Origin: Pleodorina starrii
Lineage: Eukaryota; Chlorophyta; Chlorophyceae; Chlamydomonadales; Volvocaceae
Length of the DNA: 64,000 nucleotides
Assembly (NCBI GenBank): GCA_030267565.1
Contig: BRXU01000019.1
Span: forward strand, 1,352,501-1,416,500
Direction: 5' to 3'
Shown in pieces: positions 35,606 through 48,900 of this stretch. The first letter of the stretch is position 1. Each line of letters starts with the position of its first letter. Below the pieces are notes generated by a model that worked only from the letters and a program-made list of their open reading frames with translations, had not been told where the DNA came from and made no database searches. Position numbers and translations under genes: made by a program.

Positions 35606-38600
35606 GTAGATTGAGCGCATATACGGTATAGCTGCTGTGTACGTGACTCAGGTATGTGCCGTTGGTACGGGTATTTGCCGTACATGGGCGCTGGGCGTAC
35701 TGCGCGCCGACTGACTGACCGCGGACGGCACTGCGGCATGTGCCGTCACGATGCGGACCTACCTAACCGTATATGTTGAATGCAACATTTGGCAAATCGT
35801 ATCGACTGAGCGTGTGAACAATAATAAAATGGGCCAGTACGACTTGTCCCAGCTAGCTAGCCGGGGGGTATTCCGGCTGTGAGGACGTCGGCCCCTTACT
35901 TGGCGCCACGTCAGCAGCACCAGACAGATACTAGGACGGGCCGACACGAGTGACATACACGAGTGTGTGTATGTGTTTAAGGGCGAACTTTGCCGGTTGG
36001 GTTTGAACTGTTATTACTAATGCAGTGAGATTGGACGTGACTCGAGTGACGTGACGTGAGTGTGCTAAGAGCTAGTTATGACTGTCTTTGGGAATTCCCC
36101 CGTAGCGCTCGAGTTTCGTTGACCCCCCGCCGCCCCCTGCCCAGCTCAGCTCAGCTGGGTTTCAACTCCACCTAGCCACCTGGCCACTCAACCGGGTGCG
36201 CGGCTCGTGGTCGTTTATTTCGGGCCGGTGGCTGGTGGGGGCGAAAGAGCGCATTTCGTGGTGGCGGGGCGGGGGCCTACCTGTCACAGCGCGTGCACTG
36301 CATCGGTGTGCCTATCTACCGGTATCTAGAGCATTGCAAAGACTTGACCCCGACTCATGCATATGTGCATATGTGGTCGCATGGACGCAACTGACTGTCG
36401 AGATTGCGGTGGCTGGTGCGGTGTGAGTGCGCCCATCCACCCATCCATCCACGCAGACGCGATTCCTCAATTACCGGCATATTCCTGAATGGTCGGTCCA
36501 TCACTTGTAACACGCCGGCCATGTCGCACTCGATTGATCGGAAGCAGCATGCGGTGTTTATGCGGCTGCAACCGAATCGCCCGGGCTGGGCCTGGGGCTG
36601 GGGGTGCTGCCAAGGCCCATCCAGCCCCCACGCAGCCAGTCGCTACAGGGTCACATACAGCTATGTTAGCGCCCCAATGCACGCACACGGATGGTTGACA
36701 TGGAATTCACCACACACAAGGACCCGATAAACATATGCGTGCCCCCAGCAGGCAGAGACGGATGGATGCGTGCGGTGCAGCAAACTAAACGATGTCAACT
36801 ATGGTAACGCGTGCTTGCCCAGTCACTACACCACACACACGCACGGCCGCAACCGACTGCCGTGTGGCCAGCTGGGGGGTGGCAGCAGGTGGGGGTGGCG
36901 CAGCGGCCACTCGTGAAGTAACCTGCAGACCCGTGGGTCATGAGCCCTTACCACGCACCTACTCCATGCATCCGCAACGTTTGGACCTATCCGGAGGGCC
37001 AGCAGGCCAGAACCGGCAGTTGCTTTATCCCCATTCATTCTTGGATGACGGTACGACGGTACGACTGTACGACGGACCGGTTGACCCACCACCCACGGAC
37101 AGGCAGCGGTTCCATACCAGAGCGCGTGTAGCTACCAACCGAATCACGCATGCGTGTACGGCAGTACGGAACGCTTTGAACTGTTGTCGCTTATGTCACT
37201 CTGCCTGCTGCACACAGGAAGCTCGAATGAAGTCGAAATCGTGGGCGCACCGTCGAACGTCCTCCCACCCACTCCTGCGCCCTTGCGCCCCCTCCCCAAA
37301 AATGCCACCCACCCACCTCCATCTCCCCCTCTGCCTCTGCTGGCCCCCTCTGGCTATCTCCGGCCCTCTCTGCTCTATTGGCATCTGAGCCACCTGAGCC
37401 CGTCCGGGGCTCAGGGCCCGACCGGGGGTGGTGAAAGCCCCTGCATGCGCGCCCCGGCATGCAAATGCCAATGCCTGGGGCAGGGACGTTCCGTTCCGTC
37501 CCGTTCTGTCACTGCGGCGGCTCTGACATTCCAACCGCCGTACGTTACAGCCCCCGATCGATGGAGGGAGGACCTGCTGCAATGCCTACAATGGCTCCCG
37601 GAGGTGGGGGATCACCGTGCCTGCTCTTTCCCGCTTCCGCCCCCACCCCACCTCTGCGATATTTCCTTTTTACACCCCACCTCGCCCTTACTTACGGTAA
37701 TGTGTGTTACTCATCCCCCTGGCCAGACATGCATCTTATTAGCTTGGCTTGATTGACACCCTCGTGTGTGTGTGTGACCCCCTCGTGGGAAGTTGGGATG
37801 CCGGCACCGCCCGCCCTTCCCCCCTTCCCTCCTCCCAACCTGCCCAGACTCCTCCAACGCCCCACACGCCGACAGAGAGAGTGTCGTCAGCCAGTTCGTA
37901 CTTTACAGCGGCAGCGCTCATGCATGTACGTGATAGCGGATGTACGACATGTACTGCAAAACTACAGGTACACATAGAGCGAGGTAGGGTAAGCATGGGT
38001 ACCGGTATAAGAGCCGCCTGGCGCCGCAGCCGCCGGCTGTCACACCAGTCCTCGTCACCAACGCAACACGTCGTCCTCCGACATTTGTCTGCTCGCTTGG
38101 CGCGCGCTGCTGTCCCGCCCGTCTGTCGCAACGAGCAATCAACAAATAAACTCGGGACAGTCTATGCGACTGTGCATTGACAAAAAAAGCGAGCAACGGA
38201 CAACGACGAGTGGTGTTTTAGGCCCCCGTGTAAGTTTTAATTACGGTACCTCTCGTCGGCCCTTTTTCCCGTCAACCATCCGAAACGAACAGGGGCAGTG
38301 GGGCACACACGTTTTTAGGACACCCCCAGGAGGACGAGCCCCGTACGGCAGCGGCGTACCTGGTGCACAATACATACGGATAGGCCTCGAACCGGAAACG
38401 AGCGCGCGCCGGGGCAGCAACCAATAGCAAGAGCAAGCGAAAGCACATTCAGGTACACCAGATTCAGGGCTAGGGGCGGAAATGCAGGGCGCGCGGGAGA
38501 GAACGCGCGCGCGCGCGTGCGCGCGTGAGAGAGAGCGAGAGGCGGCGAAAGCGCGCGGGAATGTACGGCTCGTGATGCGCACTGCAACTTGCACGCATGC

Positions 38601-39513
38601 GTACGTCAGTTAGCCGATCGAAAACAAACGCCCATTTCGGTGGGTTGGGCTGAAACCACGTCCCAACACAGAACACAAAAGTCAACAAAACCCGCGTTGC
38701 GCGCGCCAACCAGCACACACTACCACCGCCAGGGTACCACCCACCCACCCAGGCACCCACCCACCCACCCGGGCGTGCGCACGCGCAACAAGCGAACAAC
38801 CTGCCCGTATAGTGGGGCGTTACAACGGCCGCAACGAACTAACGAACGAACGAGATCGATCACGTGCTTACGGTATCAAATCTTTCGAAGTACGGCAATA
38901 AGCCAACCAGGCCAGGTGGCCGCGCTTCTTCTCCCAGGACCTCCTGAAGGACCTAGGGATGACGTCGCGGGGTCATATGCCACCAGGCTCTTGCCCAGAC
39001 GTCCTTCGAACTACCCCCGACACACACACACACACACACACGGGGGGACGAGCCATCGCAGGCCGGGCATCAGTCCTAGGTGGGGTAGGGCCAGGTACGG
39101 ACATACACACACACACGCAGCGCGGACAACACCCGCAGCCGCCGCTTAGGAGACATCCAAAGGGATGGGAAATACCGTACAGGTACCGTACGGGTGAAGG
39201 TAAAGCCATCGAGAGCCGCCGGGTCACTATGCACACGTCTTCCCACGCCATATTTATCCACCCACCACGAGACGAGACGAGACGAGACGAGATGACTTGG
39301 TATCACAGCCCCCTCTTTTGCCAATCGCAAGACTGCACGGCATACACTACCGTACATAGCAGGCGCCGGATAAGCTTTGGAAGTCAGCGCCATGCACCCT
39401 CCCCCCCCCCACACACACACGTGATTATTTACAGGTACAGCCCGAACACACACACACACACACGCAGCCCCTCCAGGCGCTTCGAACACACGGGAGGGAG
39501 ACGCACCCCCGCA
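35606..39513. other. Mostly non-coding stretch; a possible terminal exon pair near 37550
   Basis: No gene could be established. At 37550-37602 a splice-bounded stretch (TTACAG..GAG|GTGGGG) encodes PDRWREDLLQCLQWLPE. An acceptor at about 37726 then leads in frame to TCILLAWLD and a stop, with TGTAA near 38229. These could be the last exons of an unrecognised plus-strand gene. The rest has CA/GT microsatellites (39020-39110, 39410-39465) and GC-alternating DNA near 38500. Confidence 0.25.
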
Positions 39514-39551
39514 CTAGGACCCCACTCACCCCCATGTGAGTGGGGTCCTAG
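39514..39551. repeat. Perfect 16-bp hairpin downstream of the ankyrin gene
   Basis: CTAGGACCCCACTCAC (39514-39529) is separated by six bases from its exact reverse complement (39536-39551). It lies about 390 bases past the stop codon of the minus-strand ankyrin gene, close to a TGTAA signal for that strand at 39429-39433. It is therefore at or just inside the 3' UTR. Confidence 0.75.
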
Positions 39552-39941
39552 GCTTGAGTCCACATCCCTGCGTTCGTGAGATGTGTGCTAAATGCTAACA
39601 AAAGGCTGCGCCACCCAGGGGGCCACGCCACGGCCGCCGGGGTTGCTGTGCTCTGCAGCCGGCGGTAACGCGTTCGATGTCAGGTGAGCGGCAGATGCCT
39701 CGCAGATAGGTGCCCCGCATGAGGCGTGCGGGAGGCAATGGCGGACCAGCCCGGGCCGCTCCCTCAACCCAGGCCGCTCCTGAACGCGTCATCCCAAACC
39801 CAGTCGCGCAGCGGACTACGCCCGCACCGGCGCCCGCGACGCAACCGCCGACGCCTCGATTGGCCTCGCTGCCGAGTCTCCGGTATTTTGCGGTATCTTT
39901 CTTTCTTTCTTTCCTTGATTCTGTCTTCCCTTCCCCCCCCC

Positions 39942-42900
39942 TCAGAAGAACGCCTTGAGGAGGGCGCTCCCGCCCGCCTCTATCAGGCCCCGCCCATCCG
40001 GCAGGATGTTCTTGACGCGGCTGTCCTTCGCGAGGTCCACCGGATAGTTGCCGGCCTGGGGGCGGGAGGGCGGGAGGGCAAGCGAGGGGGAGGGGCAGGG
40101 AGCGAACGAGGGGGTGGGGGGGAGGGCGGGTAAAACAGAAGATACCGCAGCGAAGGGACGGAGAAGGCGTTAGCGAACGGGGGAGAGGGGGCGTGTGTTT
40201 GGATGCCGGGGGGTAAGTGGGAGCGGACAGGGGCGACTGGGGGGTGGGGGGAACGGATAAGAGGAGAGCGACAATAGGCAGGGGCGCGACGGGGCGCCCA
40301 CCCAGCGGCTGGAGACCTGACCACCGGGGGGAAGGGGCCATCTCCGTGATCTGGTCGGGATGTGTGTGTGTGTGTGTGTGCAACAGGATGTGTATTGCGG
40401 TATGATCGCAATTGGCCGCGAGGCGGCGGGTGCGGCGTGGAGCGCAAAGTATGTGGGTGCATGTGTGTGTATGTGTGGGTGTGTGTGGGTGTGTGGGTGT
40501 TGGGGGTTTGTATCCACGGATAGAGAGGCCGGGGGCCGGTAATAACGGAAGTGCGTAATAAAGTGAAGTGGGGTCCGCTTTCCGTCTGCAAAAGGAAAGC
40601 GAGGTGAGACCGAGCAAAGCGGCAGCGGCGGTGGCACAAAAACGAGCGGTTGCACCGGGGGGGGTGACCCATGGCGGGATTCCGGTAAAGGCGCACTGAA
40701 GCACGCTGCGCGCCGCCGCGGCCGGTGGGCCGAGCCTCGACGGCCCCTACCTTGGTTTTGTTCTTGGTGCTGGCCCCAGCGGCTTTCAGCAGCTTGCAGC
40801 ACTCGTATGAGTTTGCCTTGGCGGCGAAGTGGATCGGCTCCCAGCCGTCCTGCGAGGAGGGGCGAGGAGGGGGGAGGGAGGGAGGGCCGGGGAGGGCCGG
40901 GCCGGAAGACCCATGGGTCGGTTTCGTGCCGTACACCAGGTACGGATGGACAACAAGGACGGTGTACAACTGACAAGAGCAGAAGCAAAGCGAGGAAGCT
41001 TCTGGGTGCGGTGGAGACCCCGGAGGAAGAGAGGACCCAGGGAGCAGGGACGGTGCCGACGCGCGGGGTCCCACACACACACACACACGCACACACACAC
41101 ACGTTCGTTCCCCAACGACAGCTTGAACGTACGAAAGTACGGACAAATGGGTGTCGTCCGGGCGTGCCGGGCAACGCAGCAAACGCAGCGACGCAGCAAA
41201 CGCCCCGAACACGACGCAGAGCACGCAAGTCCTGAACAGCGGGTCAGGAGCACCGCCGCCGCCGCACCTTGTCTCGGGCGCTGACCGAGGCGTTGGCTGC
41301 GAGCATCGCCTTGACGGCTTCCGCCATGCCGTTGTGCGCCGCCACCATGAGGGGCGTCTTGGAGTCGCCCTGGAGGGAGCAGGGGGGCAGAGGGCCAGGG
41401 AGGGAGGCGAGGATGAGTGGACGAGCAAGCCGGAGCCGGCGACAAAGGGAGGCGGGCACCTCAAGAGGCGCACAGAGGCGGGGGGTATCACGTAGACGAA
41501 CCACGCAGCGCCGGAACGGAGGCGACACGACACCGGCGAACGGACGCAGAACACGAGACACGGGCCGCCTGGGTGGGCCACACCGCACACCGCTGGGACC
41601 GCTGGGACCGCCGCTGTGGCCGCTGCGAAGTGAAGTGAAGTGAAGTGGTGACGAGACCGCAGCGCAGCGCACCCCACAACACCCCAGGAGAGGAGCAGAG
41701 AAGAGAAGAGAGGAGAGGAGAGGAGAGGAGAAGAGAGGAGACCGCCGTCTCCGTCCCTTCGCTGCGGTATCTTCTTCGTTCACCCCAGGAGACGAGCGAG
41801 GTGAGACGAGACGAGTTGAGGTGAGGTGAGGTGAGGTGAGGTGAGGTGAGGTGAGGTGAGGTGAGGTGAGGTGAGGTGAGGTGAGGTGAGGTGAGACGAG
41901 TTGAGGTGAGGTGAGGTGAGGTGAGGTGAGGTGAGGTGAGACGAGGCCAGCCCAGGTACGTACCGGCTCCCGGGCTTCCTTGCTCGCCCCGGCGGCCAGC
42001 AGAGCCTCCGCAGCGCTCGCTCGCCCGAAGGCACATGCTCGGTGCAGGGGCGTACCCAGCTGGGGGGGTGGGGTGGGGGAAAGGAGGGCGGCGGGGGGAC
42101 GGGGCGGGGCGTTGTCGGGGGGGGGGAAGGCCCGGGTGGTGGGGGGGGTGTTCCGGGAGCGGAGCCGTTGCTTTGCGGCGAGGCCGAGAAGGCGGGTGGG
42201 CCAGGGGCCAGGGGCAAGGGGCAAAGGAGGTCACAGCAGCCGACAAGCGGCAAAATGATGTACGACACGGCATCATCGGCGACCGACAGTAATTATGTAC
42301 GTCAAGTACACCCTCCCACCCTCCCCCCAGTTCAGAAATCTCACCCCATTGTTCCTCTCACCCACCCACCCGCCCAGCCAGACAGTTTCCTCCTTCTCTT
42401 ACACCCCCCCCCCCAAAAACACGTCCCTCCCCCTCCCCCTCCCCCTCCCCCTCCCCCTCCCCCTCCCCCTCCCCCTCCCCCTCCCCCTCCCCCTCCCCCT
42501 CCCCCTCCCCCTCCCCCTCCCCCTCCCCCCCAACTCACCGACCCAGTCGCATTCACTTTCGCTCCGTGCTGCGTCAGCGCCCGGATGACTCCAGGGTGGT
42601 CTTTCTCAGCCGCGTAGTGCAGCGGTGTCAGCTTGCCGCTTTGCTGCACCGCACACAGCAGCGCCGGTACACACACATGGGGGGGGGCCGGGTACAGCAC
42701 ACACAGAGGAACCAATCAACACAATACGTGAGTCGATTCGATGACAACGATAACGATCGATACTGCTGCTGCCATGCACGGCGTCATGCACAGGTGCCAC
42801 GCCGAGGTCAAGTCTGACGTTGCACAACATGGCATGGGGGGGGGAGAGGAGGGCATTGGGGCGGGGCGATGGGCCATGGGAGGAATTGTGGATCTGTGTG

Positions 42901-45900
42901 TGGATGTGTGTGTGGATGCGTGTGGTGGTTGGGGATCCTGTCCCGCTCACCTCTCCAGGCAGCATGATGTTGGGGTCTACTCCGGCGTGCAGCAGCAGCC
43001 GAACCGCGTCCTCGTTGCCCTTGCTGGCCGCCGCGTGCAGCACACTCACGCCATTCTGAGGAGGAGGCAGCGGCCACAGCGTTTACAGGTGGCGAGGTGG
43101 CACGGTTGGCATATCGTACGTCCCGAGGGTGCAGCGCCAGGGTGTACAACATGCCGTACGACATACGGTACGGCACCGTGCAACGTTACGACGACACGGA
43201 GGTGCTCGCCCCGGCAGCGCTGGATGAAGGGGCTCGGCCCGTGCGGCTCGACCCGTTTCGCACCGCAGCAGTTGTTTTCCCCATTCCCATTCATCCAGTA
43301 AGCCATCCAATACGCCCAGCCAGCCACCCACCGGGTTCTTGGTGTCCTTGTTCGCCCCCGCCTCCAACAGCAACCGGGTGACGCCGCCCGTGTTGTTGTG
43401 GAAGGCAGCGAGGTACAGCGCCGTCTTGCCGTCCTGAGAGGAGGCAGCAGGCGAGGAGGCGGAGAGGTGGAGAGGGGGAGAGCGGGAGGGGGAGGGCGTG
43501 GTGGTATCTTAGGGTTTGCCACCCACCCACCCACCCAACCAACCACCCACTGGGAGCTCAGCCCAGCCTTGCACCAGTCGCCGAGCGCCATGAAGGGGGT
43601 GATAACGGTGATGGAAGAGGGGGCGGGCTTTAGGGTGGGGCGCCGGAAAGGCACCGCCGTAGGCGCGCGTCCACCGACACACACACACATACGTCTACCG
43701 ACACACACACGGACGCTCACAGAGTAGTGTCGAATCGAATCCAATCGAATTGAGGGTCGCTCTCCCCCAGCAGCCGCGCCTTGTCCGCACGTGTCAGGGC
43801 GCGCGTGTCAGCGACCGTCTTGCGCCGACTGGAGCCCCAGGATCCCCCTCCCACCCCCCCAACAGGGCCCAATAGGGCGCTTCTCCGGCCGACATACACC
43901 CACACACAAAAAAACACCTTACTCACACACAAAGACATACATACATGCACCACCACCACCCCTCCCCCCCCCCCACACACACCCAAACCCACAATGCGGC
44001 GCTTCCCCGCCCCCCCACCCCGCCCCCCCCACCCCCCCACCTTGTCCTTGGTCTCCAAATTGACTCCCCGGGCCAGCAGCAGCCGCACCACTCCCTCCTG
44101 CTCCGCCAACACTGCGCTGTGCAGCGGCGTGCGACCACCCTGCGGACACCACACAGGCGGGTTATCGACGTATAGGCCGGAGCCCGTGAGCGGTAATGTA
44201 AGAGAAGAAGGCACCACCACCACCATCAGGTCACCTCCACCTCCACCTCCACCTCCACCTCCACCTCCACCTCCACCTCCACCTCCACCTCCACCTCCAC
44301 CTCCACCTCCACCTCCACCTCCACCAGGTTTGGGAGGGATGGGGTGCTCAGCGGGCGGCGCAGCGCTGGTCGCCACAGCTCCGCTCTGCGCCGCCGCCCA
44401 TGAACCGTTCTCCATCTCCTCCCCCTCTCCCCCCCTCTCCCCCCGTCCTTCCCCATCCAAGACCCGACACCGTATTACGGCAGCGCACTGCCTGCGCTTC
44501 CCTACGACCCTACCCAAGCCCTCCGCGCCCGTCGAGCCCCTCCGCTGCGGCCATCACCTCCATCACCGCCCAAACCCCCCCTCCCCCCTCCCCCCACCTC
44601 CCTCCTCCCTCCCTGCGCCTCCCTCCCCATCCTCAGGTAATATCCCAGGTAACTGCGTTGCGTTCCCTCGCCCCGGGCCGTTCTAATTACCCCCCTACTG
44701 CTCACCGTCTTGATAAGCTCCTTGTCCGCCCCCGCCGTCAGCAGCACCGCAGCCACCTCCGGGTGCCCGTGTGTGCACGCGGCGTGAAGCGGAGAGGCGC
44801 CGTTCTGAGCAGCAGCCGAGGCGGACGGACGGATGGATGGACGGACGGGGGAGTGGGTTGGGTTGGGTTGGGTTGGGTTGGGTTGGGTTGGGTTGGGTTG
44901 GGTTGGGTTGGGCTGGGTTGGGTTGGGTTATCAGGACCTTCCTCCGTCTGTGCGCATGTACGGCAGCACAAAGGAAAGGAAGTGGAGGCGGAGGGCTTCT
45001 TGGGCGCAGACACCCGCATCATCGCACACACCCTCTATAGCCCCCCGCCCCAACCGCGTCGCCCGCCCCACGCACCCCATTCATACATTCAGCCACCCCA
45101 AACCCCAAACCCCAGTCGCAGTCGCCTTTTCCCCCCCTCCCAACCCCCCCTCCCCCCCCCACGCACCACATTGGCCAGGTCCACGGTGGCTCCCGCCTTA
45201 ATCAACATCTTGGTCGCCTCCAGGTTGCCGTTGACGGCGGCGAAGTACAGCGCTGAGCCGCCGTCCTGCGCATCCAGGCGGTCGGGCGAGAAGTCAGGAG
45301 GAACAGGAGGAACAAGATGGGCCAAGGCGGCACCCAGCCACCCACCCTCCCATCGTGTGCGTCATATGCCGGCCGCCTTACCTTAACTTACCTTGCCTTA
45401 CCTTACCTGGGAGCTCCTGACCGCAAACCCACATGCGTCCGAACCCACCCCCGCCCCCTCCCACCCCCAGCCCCAGGCTAGCTGGCTCACCAACTCCCAC
45501 CCCCAACCTCCCATCCCCAACCTCCCACCCCCACCCCCCCAGCCCCACTCCCCCAGCCCCACATCCCCAGCCGCCTTCCCCCCTCCCCTCCCCCCCTCCC
45601 GTCCCTCCTCACCGTGCCGGGGTAGTCCGGGAACGCGCCCCCCTTCAGCGCCGCCACCAGCTCCTCGTGGTTGTCCGCCTCCGCCGCCACCACCAACTGC
45701 CGATCCACCTCGCTCTGCGGCAGCGCCTTGGCCAGCCCCAGCTTGGTGGCCATGGCCATGAGCAGCCGCCGGGAGCCGCCCGCCACACGCACCAGGTCCT
45801 GAAGAGCCTCCACCAGGCCCGCCTCGCTCCGCTGGTCCAGCTGCTTCCAGCAAAAGTAAGAGTAGACGGCCCACACGCGGTCGGCGTCGGACCAGGCGGC

Positions 45901-48900
45901 GTAGATGCCCGAGTGCGCGTCCAGAAGGTACGTCTCCAGCCAATCGCGGGTGGGCGCCTCCGCAAGCTCCTGATGGGCGGGTGAGGGTAAGGGTAAGGGT
46001 AAGGGTAAGGGTAAGGGTAAGGGTAAGGGTAAGGGTAAGGGTAAGGGTAAGGGTAAGGGTAAGGGTAAGGGTAAGGGGGGGATGGCAGGGCGCATGTGTG
46101 GCAGTGTGTGTAGTACGGCGTGTGTGGCGTTGCCGTACAAACGGCGGGATGGGGGTAGCGGGAGGGAGCGGGTGCGTTCGAACGGCGCCGGGGTGGCGGG
46201 GCAGGGGGCCGGGGCCAGGGGGCAGGGGGCAGGGGCAGGGAGCGGCAAACACAGTAGAGCACACGCAGGGTAGCCCCCTCCTCCCGCCTTCCAAAGCGTC
46301 GCGGAGGATCAACAGGTGCCGCTGTGGGAAGGGGGGACGCTCAGTGCCCTCACATCCCGCCACCAAAGCCCACACAAACCCACAGACCAACTCTCCCCTC
46401 CCCTCTCCCCTCCCCTCTCCCCTCCCCTCTCCCCTCCCCTCTCCCCTCCCCTCTCCCCTCCCCTCTCCCCTCCCCTCTCCCCTCAGCTCCTCCATTCCAC
46501 CGCTGCGGCACCGTCTTTACCAACCCCCCTCCCCTCGCCTCCCCTCTCCCCTTCCCTCCCCTCCCTGCGGCATCATCTCTCCAACCCCTCCCCTCCTCCC
46601 CTCCCCTCCTGCCCTCCTTCTCCCCGCTCTCGCCTGCTTGGTGTGCCAGATCCCCACCGCCAGCTCAAACAGCTCCGCCACCTGCACCTCCAGACCCTCA
46701 GACACGTGCATACTGCCCGTCTTCACCGCCGCCTCAAGCGGCTCCAGAACCGCGTCCAGCCGCCGACCCGCGTCGCGGCCCAGGATGCGCTTGTAAATCT
46801 CGCTGGCGCTGCGGTCCTCCGTGCTCTTCAGCATCGCATCTACCAGCGTGCCAAGCCAGGACTCCAGGGATAGCCAGTTGCACAGAAGGTCGGGTCGGCC
46901 GAAGCGCGCCATGCGCTCCGCCAGGGTCCACACGCGCGTAAAGTACTCGCGGCTGGCGACGCGGTCTTTGGCCAGGATCGACTCCAGCACGCCGTGCGTG
47001 ATGCGACTGCGCGGCGAGGCGGTGGTTTCGGAGCGGGCCTTCACGGCGCGCGAGGCCTTGAGGAGCAGCAGGCGCACGATGCCCTCGGCGGGGAGGGTGA
47101 CGAAGGTGGGGATGACGGTCATGGCGCGAGCGCGTGCGTAAAAGAGCTTGGAGCGCAGGACTTCCACCATGGAGGGCGCCGAGTACTGGGGCACGCAGCA
47201 CCAGTCGATCCACACGTAGCGCATGCCGGCGCCCACAGCGCGGCGCAGCACCGCACACAGCTCCGCGAACTGCGCGGGCGGGCGGGCGGGCAGGCGGGCG
47301 GGCGGGCGGTGAGGAAGGAAAGGGAGGAGAGGGAGGAGAGGGAGGAGTAAAAGAAATCGGAGGAGAGGGAGGAGAGGGAGGGACGGAGGAAGGCAAGGTT
47401 GGAACTGTCCGGAACTGCCCGGGCGGGCGGGCGGACATACGGTATGGAACGGAGGGAGGAGAGGGAAAGGGGAAGCGAAACGGAAAGGGAGGGGGATGCA
47501 TTCGGCAGGCAGGCAGGTACTCAGGGCAGGCAGGGCAGGTACCGGTATTGCCGAGGTCCGTTCGCCATTGTGGGTCTCCTCCACCGCTCCACCGCTGCGG
47601 CTCCATCGCTGCGTCTTTCATCACCCCGCGCCAGGGCGGCCCTGCCCCGGCATCTGCCGTACCGTACCGCACCGTACCATTACACCATGGTGACCACCAT
47701 ACGGTATCTGCCCTCTACCCCCTCCCCACCCCCCCCCCAACCCACCTGCTGCTCCGACATGGGCGCAAAGCCCTGCTTGTACTCGGTCGGCTTGGCCGCA
47801 CTCCAGCGCCAGGACAGGATGAGGGTGGCGTCCCACACGGCGCCGTCCACGTCATCGTACGGCATCTCCACGCACTCTGCGCCCGTGTCCACCTCCTCAT
47901 ACACCCGGATGTTGGTCCAGGCTGCCAGCACCGGCTCGATGCGCAGCAGCCGCATGGGGGCAGCACGCAGCGGTGCGGGCATGCCCAGGTGCAGGTCCTG
48001 GATGCTGGAGGGCAGCTGCTCCAGCCGCATGCTCTCTGAGGGGATGCCGGCCACCAGGTCCTGAAGGGGGGCAGGGGGTGAAGGGGGGCAGGGGTGAAGG
48101 GGTGAAGAGCCGGGCGCCGGGACTTTTGCCGTCCCTTGCCGGACGGGAAGGGCAAGGATTCGGGGGTCCGGAGACGCGGCTGAAGAGGAGGACCCGTCCC
48201 GGCCCGATCGTGATGCGGAGGACGCGCCATGGAGGGGGCAGGGCACGGCCAGGAGGCGGCAGTGGCAGCCCCCCCCCAATCTGAGGAGGTGGATGCGGAG
48301 GAGGTGGATGGCGCTTTGCGCGGAAGATGGGCAGGAACGGGGCGAGACCGGCCTCAGCCTGGTGGTCCACCTTCAGACTACACCCGGCGGCTCTCCGGGC
48401 CCGCATGCTGACATGCCGTAGGAGGGCACGAAGCGGAGGGCCCAGGCACAGAGAGGGCCCAGGCACGGAGAGGCTCCGTCGCCCCTTCGGGCGGCTTTTG
48501 GCCACCGCCCCGGCCCGTGCTGTGCGGTACGTTGAGAGCTTCCAAGAGCAAGGCAGCAACTCGCGCTTTCCGGCCCAGACCACCACCGAGAGCCGCAAAC
48601 CCACCCACCCACCCAAACCCCCACACACACCGCCCCACCGCCCCGACCTGCGCACCCACCTGCTCCGTCCACGTCTTCTCGACCTCCTCCTCCACCTTTC
48701 GCCGCTCCGCCGCCGCCGCAGCCTCCACCGCCTCCTGCGCCCGGCGCTCCGCCAGCTCTCTCTCCTCCTCGAGCCGCCGCTGCTCGGCAGCCGCCGCCGC
48801 CGCCGCTGCCGCTGCCGCCGCCGCCGCCGCGGCTTCCTGCTCCTTACGCTGGCGCTCCGCTGCCGCCGCAGGGTCCTCCACAGCCGGCGCGGAAGCCGCC

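Noticed and set aside
42042..42617. 191-codon plus-strand frame with Leu-Pro/Pro run
   Set aside because: Produced by the (CCCCCT)n array in an ankyrin-gene intron.
45983..46076. Telomere-like array
   Set aside because: The unit is GGGTAA, not TTTAGGG or TTTTAGGG, and it is inside an intron next to a splice acceptor.
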